DNA of 41,689 nt from Lachnospiraceae bacterium (GCA_022792835.1 JAAWBT010000083.1:1-41689); one strand, 5' to 3'. Counted from the first letter of the stretch, positions 33,451 to 41,443 are shown. Numbers and translations: made by a program. The notes: generated by a model from the sequence alone, not told the origin.

Positions 33451-33696
33451 TCCGATTTTCTTGCCATGGACGGCTTCTGGGCCATTGTACCTTATTCCAC
33501 CATCTGTGCCCTTCCCTCTTCCGATTCCATACAGATCTATGAACTGACGGATGCACCTCCGGACCGCATCTGTTATATTCTGGAACACAGGGACAAAAAA
33601 CTGGCAGACCATTACAGCTTTGTCTGCCAGATTCTTGAAGAACTGTTGAACGATAAAGATTTTATGAAAACCTATGATTTTGTGCCCCTCACATAA
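33420..33696 (+). pseudogene. C-terminal remnant of a LysR-type regulator
   Basis: An open frame (about 75-90 codons to the stop at 33696) reads SLLSDFLAMDGFWAIVPYSTICALPSSDSIQIYEL, then a tail with RICYILEHRDKKLADHYSFVCQILEELL. This matches the end of a LysR effector-binding domain. The N-terminal DNA-binding part and most of the effector domain are absent, and no start signal is seen. It abuts the EamA remnant in opposite orientation, so one deletion or rearrangement may have removed the ends of both genes. Confidence 0.55.
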
Positions 33697-33719
33697 AAAA
33701 CATTATTTTCAAATCCTTT

Positions 33720-34574
33720 TCACCCTTTGTCGCTCTTTTTATGATCCCGCTCAATCCTGATCAACCGGAAACGCTCCCCTTTGCGATATCCAAAGCAACG
33801 CATCCTTGCGCTGAACCGAAACTTCATAATCGTTCTGTCATGATAAATAGAATTGCAAAACCAGTCCCTCTCCCCAGAGGATGGGGTATACTTTTTATAT
33901 TCCAGACCGTCATCCAGGCCAATGCTTTCCCATGATTCATGCTTCACAAATTTGTCTAAGGTCCCCAAAAGAAGATGGTATTCCTCTCTTTCTAAATACT
34001 CTGCCCCATATTCTTTTTCTAGCAAGGAACAGTCCAAACGCGTTCCCGCATAACGTGCTTTCAGGCATTCATCCCGCTCCAGCCCCATTTGCTCTCCCAG
34101 ACATTCGACCAAATAAGAAGGACGATAGATAGAAAACACCCCATACGTGTTCCCATTCCATTCTACCAAAAGCCTGCGGTCCGAATAGATTTCTGAATCA
34201 AAAGACAACAGGCTCTCTTTTCTCTCTACCGCTTCTGCCACTGCTGTAGCTGCCAGATCTTCCTTTCCCATCCAATACGCCGTTCCATAATCATGCGCCG
34301 GTGACAGATCCCAATATGGTTCTGTCGTCATCTCCTTATCCAAGGCAATCTTCAGCCTAGTCAGTTTGTCCGATCTTGGATACTGTTTCAAGTCGCCCAG
34401 TTTTTGATCTTTCGTAACCTGGCATTTATAAAAATCTGCAATTTTCCGGATTTCTCCGCTTTTCTGGCTGCGCACCAGTCTAAAACACTGCAGATTCGCC
34501 TCCAGGCTCTCTAAAAATTCATCTACACTTTCAAACTGCCCATACAAAGATCTCTCGTTCAATATAAACTTCAA
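33720..34574 (-). CDS. uncharacterised protein, third gene of a DUF262-like/ATPase cassette
   Basis: This is a 284-residue soluble protein that I do not recognise. It begins at TTG with a GGTGGTGAG upstream, three bases past the ATPase stop, so it is coupled to that gene. It is rich in charged and aromatic residues, with no membrane segment and no clear nuclease or ATPase motif. Notable stretches are LVEWNGNTYGVFSIYRPSYLVECLG in the middle and a C-terminal arginine-rich part (FRFSARMRCFGYRKGERFRLIRIERDHKK) that could bind nucleic acid or the ATPase. It could be the effector of the cassette; that is inference. Confidence 0.75.
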   Translation of the reverse strand: MKFILNERSLYGQFESVDEFLESLEANLQCFRLVRSQKSGEIRKIADFYKCQVTKDQKLGDLKQYPRSDKLTRLKIALDKEMTTEPYWDLSPAHDYGTAYWMGKEDLAATAVAEAVERKESLLSFDSEIYSDRRLLVEWNGNTYGVFSIYRPSYLVECLGEQMGLERDECLKARYAGTRLDCSLLEKEYGAEYLEREEYHLLLGTLDKFVKHESWESIGLDDGLEYKKYTPSSGERDWFCNSIYHDRTIMKFRFSARMRCFGYRKGERFRLIRIERDHKKSDKG

Positions 34575-34577
34575 TTC

Positions 34578-35612
34578 TCACCACCCCAGAATAATATCCA
34601 AATCCTTCTCAATCTGGTCAAACAACCCATCCTGCTGGTTCTTCACATGCCCATTTTCATCCAGCAGAATCTCCACTGGTATACTTATTCTGTTCTCATC
34701 TTGCCAAAAAAAATAAATTTTTACCTTCTCACTGGCAATCTGGTCACTTCCAATACACCTGCGCAGCCCATTAAAAACATGGTCACTGTGGGTTTCCATG
34801 ATCACCTGCAGGCCTTTTTGGGCCAGAAACACGACAAATTCCATCAGTTCTGCCTGGCCGGAAGGATGCAGATGAATCTCAGGATTCTCAATCACCAACA
34901 CATCTCCTTTTTTGCAGGAAAGAGCCGCAATGATAATCTCGGCAATATAACTGACACCTGTCCCCACATTTTTAGGCCTGATATCTCTTCCGATTCTGCG
35001 ATTGCTGTAGGCCACCCGGATCAATTCTGTCCCGGGAATCTCCTCTGCACTCACCCGGTAGTCCAGAATTCGCTCCAGCCAGTAATTTACCTGACCGCCC
35101 AAGGTCAATTTTGTGCCGCCGTCATAAATAAATTCCTGCTCCTTTATCTCTTTGTCCTGGTGGCAGGCCAGATAAAAAAAGGCATATTCGCACCGGACTC
35201 CGATCTGCTCTTTTCCATCCAGAGATTTCTGATACGTATCCTCCACACCAATCCGGTCAGCCGCCAAATAACGGATATTCAGATCATTCTGAATCGCGCT
35301 CCCACTTCTTTCCTCCCCCTCATCCTCACTGAAGCATTTCCTGTATAGATAATCCTTCCCCTGATACATATACTCTGCCTCTAAACAAATCTTCTTACTG
35401 CCTGTAACCCAGTTTTTTACCTCACCAACTGTTCCGATATTCATATATTTGCCTGCCAGTGAACTGGCACTGTTCTGATACAGAGCCAGTACTGCCTGAA
35501 TCACTGTAGACTTTCCCGTAGAATTTTTTCCTGCAAGCAGCGTAAAGTTGGAAAACCTAAGCTCCGCTTCCTGAAAACATTTAAAGCCCTGTATTTTAAT
35601 ATGATGGATCAC
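34578..35612 (-). CDS. SMC/OLD-like AAA ATPase with DUF3696-like C-terminus
   Basis: This is a 344-residue ATPase of the AAA_15/21 class, starting at GTG. Walker A GKNSTGKST lies at 28-36, the ABC-type signature VGTGVSYI at about 216-223, Walker B VLVIENPE at about 238-245 with HLHPSGQAEL after it, and the H-loop ETHSDH at 273-278. The end (NGHVKNQQDGLFDQIEKDLDIIL) fits DUF3696. No TOPRIM nuclease follows, unlike OLD proteins. It starts one base after the upstream gene's stop and ends three bases before the next gene. Such ATPases are frequent in anti-phage cassettes. Confidence 0.88.
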   Translation of the reverse strand: MIHHIKIQGFKCFQEAELRFSNFTLLAGKNSTGKSTVIQAVLALYQNSASSLAGKYMNIGTVGEVKNWVTGSKKICLEAEYMYQGKDYLYRKCFSEDEGEERSGSAIQNDLNIRYLAADRIGVEDTYQKSLDGKEQIGVRCEYAFFYLACHQDKEIKEQEFIYDGGTKLTLGGQVNYWLERILDYRVSAEEIPGTELIRVAYSNRRIGRDIRPKNVGTGVSYIAEIIIAALSCKKGDVLVIENPEIHLHPSGQAELMEFVVFLAQKGLQVIMETHSDHVFNGLRRCIGSDQIASEKVKIYFFWQDENRISIPVEILLDENGHVKNQQDGLFDQIEKDLDIILGW

Positions 35613-35613
35613 C

Positions 35614-36621
35614 TTATTTTAGCCTCCTTTCTATTTCATAATGATGCCTTTGAATGTTAATAAAATTCACTTTTTCATTGTCAATATCTCTCCAGAGCCG
35701 TTCATCAGAAGTGACTTCTCCCAGTCCCCGCTGCACAGGAATCCTCATTTCCCGGCACATCCAGACCACATTATATAGATACCCCAGCACCCTTGCCTGC
35801 CATTCCTTTCCCTTCTTTTCCGACAGAGGAAAACCTGTCTGTCTTCCCCAATATGCCAGTTCTTCTGTAATCTCTCTGATATCTGCCCGCAGCTCCATTT
35901 TCCACTGTCCGCCTTTCCTCTCCAAGCAGGCAATCGTCCTGTCCAGCAAAAGCTGAAGTCCTATATTTTCTTCCCCTATATCCCAAATTTCTCTTTGAAA
36001 GACAAAGCGATACATGAGAATCCTCAGCATCATATATTGCCGGTTCAGCTTCCATCTGCTGAGAAAATCTGCAGATCGTCCCAAATCACACACCAGAGAA
36101 TCTAAAAGCCAATCCAACTCTTCTCCATACAATTGATTTCGGATTCCCTGTTCTCTTGTAAAATTCCACTTTTCAATGTATTTCCCTACCTGCATATGCA
36201 TGTATTTAGGGGTTGTATATTCAATAATTTGAAAAGAAGCCTGGTAATCATACAATAAAGAAGTAATTCTGGGAAACTGCTCTTCCATTTCCTCCAGCCT
36301 GTAACCGCTTAATTTCGGATAAAATTCCAGCTCTCCCGCCGGATAACGCCCATCTAAAAACTCCATCAGATACCGCAAATGATCACTGGTATCCAGCACA
36401 AGCAGACTCCCATCCTGCCGTTCTGAGGCATAAACCACCGGCAAAGAAAGTCCCAGAAAAACGGTTTCCAAGGTTTCAGAAATTTTCGCCATCTTTCTGG
36501 CTCTTCCAGACGAAGGAATATTCGGAAATACAACCCGTCTCTCCTGGTACATCCGATGGAGCTGATAAACTGATATTTTCTTTTCAAAGCTGTCAATATG
36601 ATTCTCTGAAAAACCGCTCAT
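35614..36621 (-). CDS. DUF262-like protein with degenerate DGQQR motif
   Basis: This protein has 335 residues from the ATG preceded by GAAGGGG. The N-terminal region (about 14-95) has the outline of DUF262, the ParB-like domain of GmrSD: a SVYQLHRMYQERRVVFPNIP opening, a helix with ETVFLGLSLPVVY (cf. piP-piyl) and SLLVLDTSDHLRYLMEFLDG where the catalytic ViDGQQRLttl...F is expected. DGQQR is replaced by DTSDH, so NTPase/nicking activity is doubtful. The middle part (IIEYTTPKYMHMQVGKYIEKWN) matches the rest of DUF262. The C-terminus (about 170-335) is a helical domain I cannot name. It is the first gene of a three-gene cassette with its own promoter. Confidence 0.7.
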   Translation of the reverse strand: MSGFSENHIDSFEKKISVYQLHRMYQERRVVFPNIPSSGRARKMAKISETLETVFLGLSLPVVYASERQDGSLLVLDTSDHLRYLMEFLDGRYPAGELEFYPKLSGYRLEEMEEQFPRITSLLYDYQASFQIIEYTTPKYMHMQVGKYIEKWNFTREQGIRNQLYGEELDWLLDSLVCDLGRSADFLSRWKLNRQYMMLRILMYRFVFQREIWDIGEENIGLQLLLDRTIACLERKGGQWKMELRADIREITEELAYWGRQTGFPLSEKKGKEWQARVLGYLYNVVWMCREMRIPVQRGLGEVTSDERLWRDIDNEKVNFINIQRHHYEIERRLK

Positions 36622-36663
36622 ATATTCCCCTTCATGCACTTTTTATGTGTTTCGTTATGATTT

Positions 36664-36692
36664 ATTATAATGGATTTTCCTCTCCTTTACAA
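36664..36692 (-). promoter_or_regulatory. sigma-A-type promoter of the DUF262-like/ATPase cassette
   Basis: TTGTAA (36687-36692) and TATAAT (36664-36669) are exactly 17 bp apart on the minus strand, about 42 bp before the first start codon. The flagellin terminator sits directly upstream. Confidence 0.8.
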
Positions 36693-36693
36693 C

Positions 36694-36732
36694 GACAAAA
36701 GCAGCCTCAGGCTATACGCCCGGCTGCTTTTG
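36694..36732 (-). terminator. intrinsic terminator after the flagellin gene
   Basis: CAAAAGCAGCC (36696-36706) and GGCTGCTTTTG (36722-36732) form an 11-bp stem with a 15-base loop. On the minus strand the stem ends in TTTTGTCG. It insulates the cassette promoter from flagellin transcription. Confidence 0.75.
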
Positions 36733-36803
36733 GATTTTATAATGAATCATCAGAACAAAGAAAGCAGATATACGCTCTGTTTCTCTGTCATCTTCACAAA
36801 AAA

Positions 36804-37676
36804 TCATGCATTTTGAAGAAGGCTAAGCACTTTCTGCGGAATGGCATGAGCCTGGCTCTGCATGGACATGGCGGCCTGGAGAACAATGTTTCTGGAAGTA
36901 AACTTCGTGATCTCATCCGGCATATTGGCATCCCGTATCCGGCTCTCAGCCTCTGTCATATTCTCCGTCGTCACCCCAAGATTGTTGTGGGTGCAGTCCA
37001 GATGATTCTGGGCAGCGCCAAATTCAGAGCGGACCACCGTGACAGCCTGGACTGCCTTTGCGATGGTTTCGATGGCCTCACTGGCCTTCTCCGGTGTCCC
37101 GAGCTCCATATCTTTATTGCCATACTCGCCTCTGAGCCCAAGAGCCTTGGATCCCATAAAGTACCGAGGCACATTCATGAGCTCCTCCTCCGACGGACCA
37201 ATCTGAAACACGATATCATCTTTACTGGCCTCCGGCGGATTAATCGGAACCGGCGGCTGGCCGGTACTAAACAATTCATTCTCATTGAAGGAGGCGTTTT
37301 CACAGATCCGGTCGATCTCATGGAGGATCTCTTCCTTCTCCAGATTTACATTTTCTCTCGCGACATCATCAAAAGTGCCGTTGGCAGACTCGATGGCCAG
37401 TGTCTCCAGACGATGGAGCATGGCGTGAACCTCCTGCAGCGCTCCCTCACCTGTGTTTACCATACCAACTCCGTCATTTACGTTACGCATAGCCTGATCC
37501 AAACCGGCAATCTGGGCACGCATCGACTCAGAGATTGCCAAGCCTGCCGCATCATCTCCAGCCCGGACGATACGGTAGCCGGAAGACAATTTCTCTAAAG
37601 ATTTCCCCAAATCTCCCCTAACAATCCCCTGGTTCCTCGATGTATTCATCCCTGCGATATTATGTGCAACACGCAT
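36804..37676 (-). CDS. flagellin
   Basis: This is a 290-residue filament protein. N-terminal D0/D1 has MRVAHNIAGMNTSRNQG, LEKLSSGYRIVRAGDDAAGLAISESMRAQI and DGVGMVNTGEGALQEVHAMLHRLETLAI. The C-terminal D1/D0 has RIRDANMPDEITKFTSRNIVLQAAMSMQSQAHAIPQKVLSLLQNA. The central variable region is short (about 140-200), with a proline-rich GQPPVPINPPE. Ribosome binding site AGGGGTG precedes the ATG. No other flagellar gene is in the window, so it is isolated from the flagellar operons, a common arrangement for flagellin genes. The leader (37677-37820) holds an ACCTGT/ACAGGT hairpin. Confidence 0.95.
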   Translation of the reverse strand: MRVAHNIAGMNTSRNQGIVRGDLGKSLEKLSSGYRIVRAGDDAAGLAISESMRAQIAGLDQAMRNVNDGVGMVNTGEGALQEVHAMLHRLETLAIESANGTFDDVARENVNLEKEEILHEIDRICENASFNENELFSTGQPPVPINPPEASKDDIVFQIGPSEEELMNVPRYFMGSKALGLRGEYGNKDMELGTPEKASEAIETIAKAVQAVTVVRSEFGAAQNHLDCTHNNLGVTTENMTEAESRIRDANMPDEITKFTSRNIVLQAAMSMQSQAHAIPQKVLSLLQNA

Positions 37677-37736
37677 GTTCTCTTCACCCCTCTATCTTCT
37701 ATATCCGCAACCTGTATCTTTAACAGGTATCTTTTT

Positions 37737-37790
37737 GCTATATTATTTTTATCGACGGATTTCAGGAAGAAATAAGAAAAATAGTTTGAT
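37737..37790 (-). promoter_or_regulatory. candidate flagellin promoter with sigma-28-like -10
   Basis: On the minus strand GTCGATAA resembles the sigma-28 (SigD) -10 element GCCGATAA, but no good TAAA lies 15 bp before it. A sigma-A reading, TTCCTG-17 bp-TAATAT, is also possible. The choice is open. Confidence 0.4.
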
Positions 37791-37820
37791 TCTGAAAAGA
37801 AATCTTCCTCCGCTGCCTCT

Positions 37821-38438
37821 CTACAAAGCTCCCCGAAGTTTAAGAAGTGCTCCTTTCTCGATTCTGGACACATAGGAGCGGCTGATACCAAGAACGGCCG
37901 CCACCTCTCTCTGAGTATGTTCTTTTCTTCCGAACAACCCATACCGCATAGCAATCACCTGCTTTTCCCGACTGCTCAAAGTTTCTCTGTAAGCACTGTA
38001 CATTCTGCGGATATCCTGGTCAATGGATACTTTCTCTGTCATGTCCTTACTTTCTGCCTCGATCACATCTACCAAGCTGATGGCATTCCCTTCCTTATCC
38101 ACACCGATTGGCTCATAGAGGGAGACCTCCCGTCCACGCTTTCGTTCTGCCCTGAGAAACATAAGAATCTCATTGTCAATGCATTTTGCCGCATAGGTCC
38201 CCAGCCGGCTCGCCCGGTCCGGGTTAAAGGTGTCGACGGCTTTGATCAGTCCAATGGTCCCAATGGAGATCAGATCCTCCATCTCATAATCCGTCTGACT
38301 ATATTTTTTCACAATGTGGGCCACCAGACGCATGTTTCTCTCAATCAGTACATGCTTTGCTTCCTGTTCCCCCTGTCTGAACTGTTCTAAAAAAGTCTTT
38401 TCCTCGGAAATCGTCAGGGGTTTTAAGAAAGTCTTCAT
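37821..38438 (-). CDS. sigK: sporulation sigma factor SigK type
   Basis: This sigma-70 family factor has 205 residues from the ATG that follows GGAG. Region 2 has RNMRLVAHIVKKY, EDLISIGTIGLIKAVDTFNPDR, TYAAKCIDNEILMFLRA and VSLYEPIGVDKEGNAISL. Region 4 has SSREKQVIAMRYGLFG and TQREVAAVLGISRSYVSRIEKGALLKLR. This matches SigK best. The coding start leaves almost no pro-sequence, as in clostridia where SigK is not made as a processed precursor, and the gene is not split by a skin element. SigK directs late mother-cell genes (coat). A CATAGACT upstream resembles a SigE -10 element, weakly supported. Confidence 0.9.
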   Translation of the reverse strand: MKTFLKPLTISEEKTFLEQFRQGEQEAKHVLIERNMRLVAHIVKKYSQTDYEMEDLISIGTIGLIKAVDTFNPDRASRLGTYAAKCIDNEILMFLRAERKRGREVSLYEPIGVDKEGNAISLVDVIEAESKDMTEKVSIDQDIRRMYSAYRETLSSREKQVIAMRYGLFGRKEHTQREVAAVLGISRSYVSRIEKGALLKLRGAL

Positions 38439-38509
38439 GAAACACTGCTCCGGCAAGTTCTTTCTTATAGTCTATGCAGGGACAGCTTTCGCAGTGCTTT
38501 TACACATTT

Positions 38510-38956
38510 TTATTTTTTTTGACAGGACAAGACAACTCTGTCCTCTTTTCCTATATATCCTTTCAGCAGATCTGACAGGGTAATACTGAAAAAAAACTCC
38601 CGGATCATACCATCAAACTGTTCCCACATGGGAAAGATCCTACAGGTCTTCTTTCTGGCACAGGCTTTCGCCCCCTCCTCCAGACAAGCCACCACTGCCA
38701 AAGTCCCTTCTGTCAGCTCCAATATTTCTCCTGCTGTGTACTCTTCTGGCCGCCGTGTCAGCCTGTAACCGCCGCCTTTCCCACTTAATCCCTTTAAAAG
38801 CTTCTCTTTCACCAATATCCGGACTATGCTTTCCAGATATTTTTCAGAGATCCCCTGTCTCTTTGCAATCTCTTTTAGCGGAACAAACTGCTCTGTATCC
38901 TGCTCTGCCAGGTCTGCCATAACTCGAAGCGCGTATCTCCCTTTCGTTGAGATCAT
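38510..38956 (-). CDS. Rrf2 family transcriptional regulator with three conserved cysteines
   Basis: This is a 148-residue winged-helix regulator: MISTKGRYALRVMADLAEQ, VPLKEIAKRQGISEKYLESIVRILVKEKLLKGLSGKGGGYRLTR. Cysteines at 91, 99 and 105 (C-x7-C-x5-C) are placed as in IscR, so a Fe-S cluster is possible; CymR, the other Rrf2 type linked to sulfur, does not have this set. AAAGGAGG precedes the ATG. It is divergent from an O-acetylhomoserine sulfhydrylase gene, and both promoters share an ACCTATTA-like motif. I infer control of sulfur amino acid genes. Confidence 0.92.
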   Translation of the reverse strand: MISTKGRYALRVMADLAEQDTEQFVPLKEIAKRQGISEKYLESIVRILVKEKLLKGLSGKGGGYRLTRRPEEYTAGEILELTEGTLAVVACLEEGAKACARKKTCRIFPMWEQFDGMIREFFFSITLSDLLKGYIGKEDRVVLSCQKK

Positions 38957-39002
38957 AAAGTACCTCCTTTTACATCCTCAATGCAGATATATACTTTTAC
39001 CT

Positions 39003-39032
39003 ATTATACCGCTATGTAATAAAAAGAGACAA
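39003..39032 (-). promoter_or_regulatory. promoter of the Rrf2 gene
   Basis: TTGTCT (39027-39032) and TATAAT (39003-39008) are 18 bp apart on the minus strand. The -10 is followed by AGGTAAAAG, so TAATAGGTAA covers the start region and matches the motif in the opposite promoter. Confidence 0.7.
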
Positions 39033-39079
39033 GCTTATTTTACGGGTATTTTCCAAACACTTCCATAATTCTCTATTCT

Positions 39080-39112
39080 CCTATTGACTTAATAGGTTAA
39101 TCGGTGTAATAT
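39080..39112 (+). promoter_or_regulatory. promoter and probable Rrf2 operator of the sulfhydrylase gene
   Basis: TTGACT (39084-39089) and TAATAT (39107-39112) are 17 bp apart. The inverted repeat CCTATT-GACTT-AATAGG (39080-39096) covers the -35 element. The same TAATAGGT half-site appears in the divergent Rrf2 promoter. A repressor bound here would block polymerase. Confidence 0.7.
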
Positions 39113-39155
39113 GTACAAAATAACCGTAAGATTAAGAAAGAAAAGAGGACATACC

Positions 39156-40448
39156 ATGAGTGATTACAGATTTGAGACCCTTCAGTTACATGTCGGACAG
39201 GAAGAAGCCGACCCCGCCACAGATTCCAGAGCAGTTCCTATTTACCAGACTACTTCCTATGTATTTAAAAACTCCGCCCATGCAGCTGCCCGTTTCGATC
39301 TTTCTGATTCCGGAAATATCTACGGCCGTCTGACCAATTCCACCCAGGAGGTGCTGGAAAAGCGTCTGGCTGTCCTGGAAGGCGGTGTGGCTGCCCTGGC
39401 TGTGGCCTCCGGCGCCGCTGCCATTACCTATGCCATCTTAGCCCTTGCACCTGACGGCGGTCATATTGTCTCCCAGAAGACTATTTACGGCGGTACTTAC
39501 AATCTTCTGGAACATACCCTTCCCCACTATGGAATCACTGCCACTTTTGTGGATTCCCATGATCTAAGGAGTTTAGAAGCTGCCATTCAGCATAATACCA
39601 GGGCCATCTATCTGGAAACTCTTGGAAACCCAAACAGCGACATTCCCGACATCGACGCCATTGCAGAAATCGCCCACAAACATGACCTGCCCCTGGTCAT
39701 CGACAATACCTTCGGCACCCCTTACCTGATCCGTCCCATCGAACATGGGGCCGACATCGTTGTCCACTCTGCCACCAAGTTCATCGGTGGACACGGCACC
39801 ACTCTGGGCGGCATTATTGTAGACTCCGGTAAATTTGACTGGAAAGCCAGCGATAAATACCCAGCCATCGCTGACCCCAATCCCAGCTACCATGGAATCT
39901 CTTTTGTGGAGGCGGCAGGTCCTGCGGCATTCGCCACTTATACCCGTGCCATTCTTCTGAGAGATACCGGTGCAGCCATCTCTCCCTTTCATGCGTTCCT
40001 TCTTCTGCAAGGGGTGGAGACCCTTTCTCTGAGGCTGGAACGCCATGCGGAAAATGCGAAAAAGGTGGTGGAATATCTGGCGAAGCACCCTCTGGTGGAA
40101 AAGGTCAACCATCCATCCCTGACGGACCATCCGGATCACTGCCTGTATGAAAAATACTTTCCCCAAGGCGGAGCCTCCATCTTTACCTTTGACATCAAGG
40201 GGGGCCAGAAGGAAGCACATACGTTCATCGACCATTTGAAAATTTTCTCTTTATTAGCCAACGTAGCTGATGTAAAGAGTCTGGTAATCCACCCGGCTAC
40301 AACAACTCACTCTCAGCTCACTGCCCAGGAACTGGAAGACCAGGGAATCCATCCCAACACCATCCGTCTTTCCATCGGCACGGAACATATTGAAGACATC
40401 ATCGCAGACCTGGAGCTTGGGTTTGCAGCAGTGAAATCTCTGGCGTAA
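39156..40448 (+). CDS. O-acetylhomoserine sulfhydrylase (PLP enzyme)
   Basis: This is a 430-residue Cys/Met-metabolism PLP enzyme. Motifs: [32 protein letters not shown] at the start (the MetY/OAH sulfhydrylase form), [55 protein letters not shown] with the PLP lysine in SATK, and THSQLT...[13 protein letters not shown]. It makes homocysteine from O-acetylhomoserine and sulfide. Length and motifs support MetY over MetB/MetC. The ATG with AAAGAGGAC upstream is chosen over an ATG 15 codons earlier. Divergent from the Rrf2 regulator. Confidence 0.94.
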   Translation: MSDYRFETLQLHVGQEEADPATDSRAVPIYQTTSYVFKNSAHAAARFDLSDSGNIYGRLTNSTQEVLEKRLAVLEGGVAALAVASGAAAITYAILALAPDGGHIVSQKTIYGGTYNLLEHTLPHYGITATFVDSHDLRSLEAAIQHNTRAIYLETLGNPNSDIPDIDAIAEIAHKHDLPLVIDNTFGTPYLIRPIEHGADIVVHSATKFIGGHGTTLGGIIVDSGKFDWKASDKYPAIADPNPSYHGISFVEAAGPAAFATYTRAILLRDTGAAISPFHAFLLLQGVETLSLRLERHAENAKKVVEYLAKHPLVEKVNHPSLTDHPDHCLYEKYFPQGGASIFTFDIKGGQKEAHTFIDHLKIFSLLANVADVKSLVIHPATTTHSQLTAQELEDQGIHPNTIRLSIGTEHIEDIIADLELGFAAVKSLA

Positions 40449-40514
40449 TAATAAAAAGACAGATGGGAAAGAAACGGGAAAGGCAGATGTCACTTTGTAA
40501 TCCCGTTTTCGTGC

Positions 40515-40538
40515 AGCTCAGCGCGAAAGCGCTGAGCT
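40515..40538. terminator. perfect GAAA-capped hairpin after the sulfhydrylase gene
   Basis: AGCTCAGCGC pairs with GCGCTGAGCT with a GAAA tetraloop, about 66 bp after the stop. No T-run follows, so it may be a transcript end-protecting hairpin rather than a standard terminator. The rest of 40449-40659 shows no gene. Confidence 0.55.
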
Positions 40539-40659
40539 ATCCAGTAAAACAAAGACAGAAATTCTTCGGATATGATAATAAATTTTTACATTGGGATTAT
40601 GCCGAAAGACTGCTGACTACTCAGCAATCCGGGACTTTAAGATTTGACAACAGACAGGA

Positions 40660-41443
40660 TTATAAATGATATTTCTGAAACATTTCCTCTAAAAAAGCTG
40701 GTTCTTTTGACAGACGGGAAATCAATTTACCCTCACCGTTCACAACCATCTGACAAGTCAGATTTAAAATTCTCTGGCTGGCATTTTTTGTTATCTTTTC
40801 TGTGATCTCTTCTGTTATTCGCTCTGTGACTTCTTCTGTTACTTCCTCTGTCACCTGCTCTGTGACTTTTTCTCTTGTTTCTTCCCATTTTTCTCTGATT
40901 CCCTCTTCAATGCCTATTCGTACTTCCCGGTCAATATACTCCCCAAGCCGCATATATCGTCCCTCCCATTTCCGACTTCGCTTCAGACCTGTGACCTTTT
41001 CGTGAATGATGCGGAGCTTGGCTTCCCCGCTCTTCTTTGCGAAAGCATCTGTAGTATTCTCCACATAACTCAGAAAATCAACCAGAAGCTTCGGCACCCC
41101 TGACGGGTTTTTTCCTTTGGTATTCAAAAATTTCTCCCGGCTTAAGTGACGTGGCATCCATCTCCGCCTGATGGAAACGGCTCCTCTTGGGAAGATTATG
41201 TTCATCCTCGTTCTGCATCTCCAGATTGTAGCCTACCTGCATCTGATCGCCAGCATAAATATCCAGCCGCAGGCTTCTATAATCTGAGCTGAACATAAGA
41301 GTCTCCTCGGCGTGGACATTGACCTGTCCCACCGGTCTCTCCAAAATGATCTCCAGGATCAAACAGCAGATCGCTTCATTCTGAAGGGCCGCACCAAACA
41401 AAAACGCATCCTTTAAGTTCAGTTCCTGAAACGGTTTTTTCAT
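40660..41443 (-). pseudogene. Rpn/PD-(D/E)XK family transposase-like nuclease, internally deleted
   Basis: The N-terminal part (41443 to about 41120) reads MKKPFQELNLKDAFLFGAALQNE, VNVHAEETLMFSSDYRSLRLDIY and YNLEMQNEDEHNLPKRSRFHQAEMDATSLKPGE, with the nuclease D and E-x-Q. The C-terminal part is in another frame (about 41130 to 40660): KFLNTKGKNPSGVPKLLVDFLSYVE, then a run of Thr-Glu-x-Ile/Val repeats. The two frames meet near 41125. Compared with intact family members, about 45-50 residues are missing at the join and the frame is shifted. A proper ribosome binding site (AGGAGG) and promoter remain at its start. Confidence 0.75.

Noticed and set aside
38439-38509. SigE promoter for sigK (CATAGACT as -10)
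   Set aside because: The -10 fits, but no acceptable -35 element is found at the right spacing, so it is only mentioned with the gene.
39113-39155. SAM or T-box riboswitch ahead of the sulfhydrylase gene
   Set aside because: The leader is only about 40 bases, too short for either element.
40463-40669. 68-codon open frame after the sulfhydrylase gene
   Set aside because: It reads through the GAAA hairpin, lacks a ribosome binding site and ends in the remnant region.
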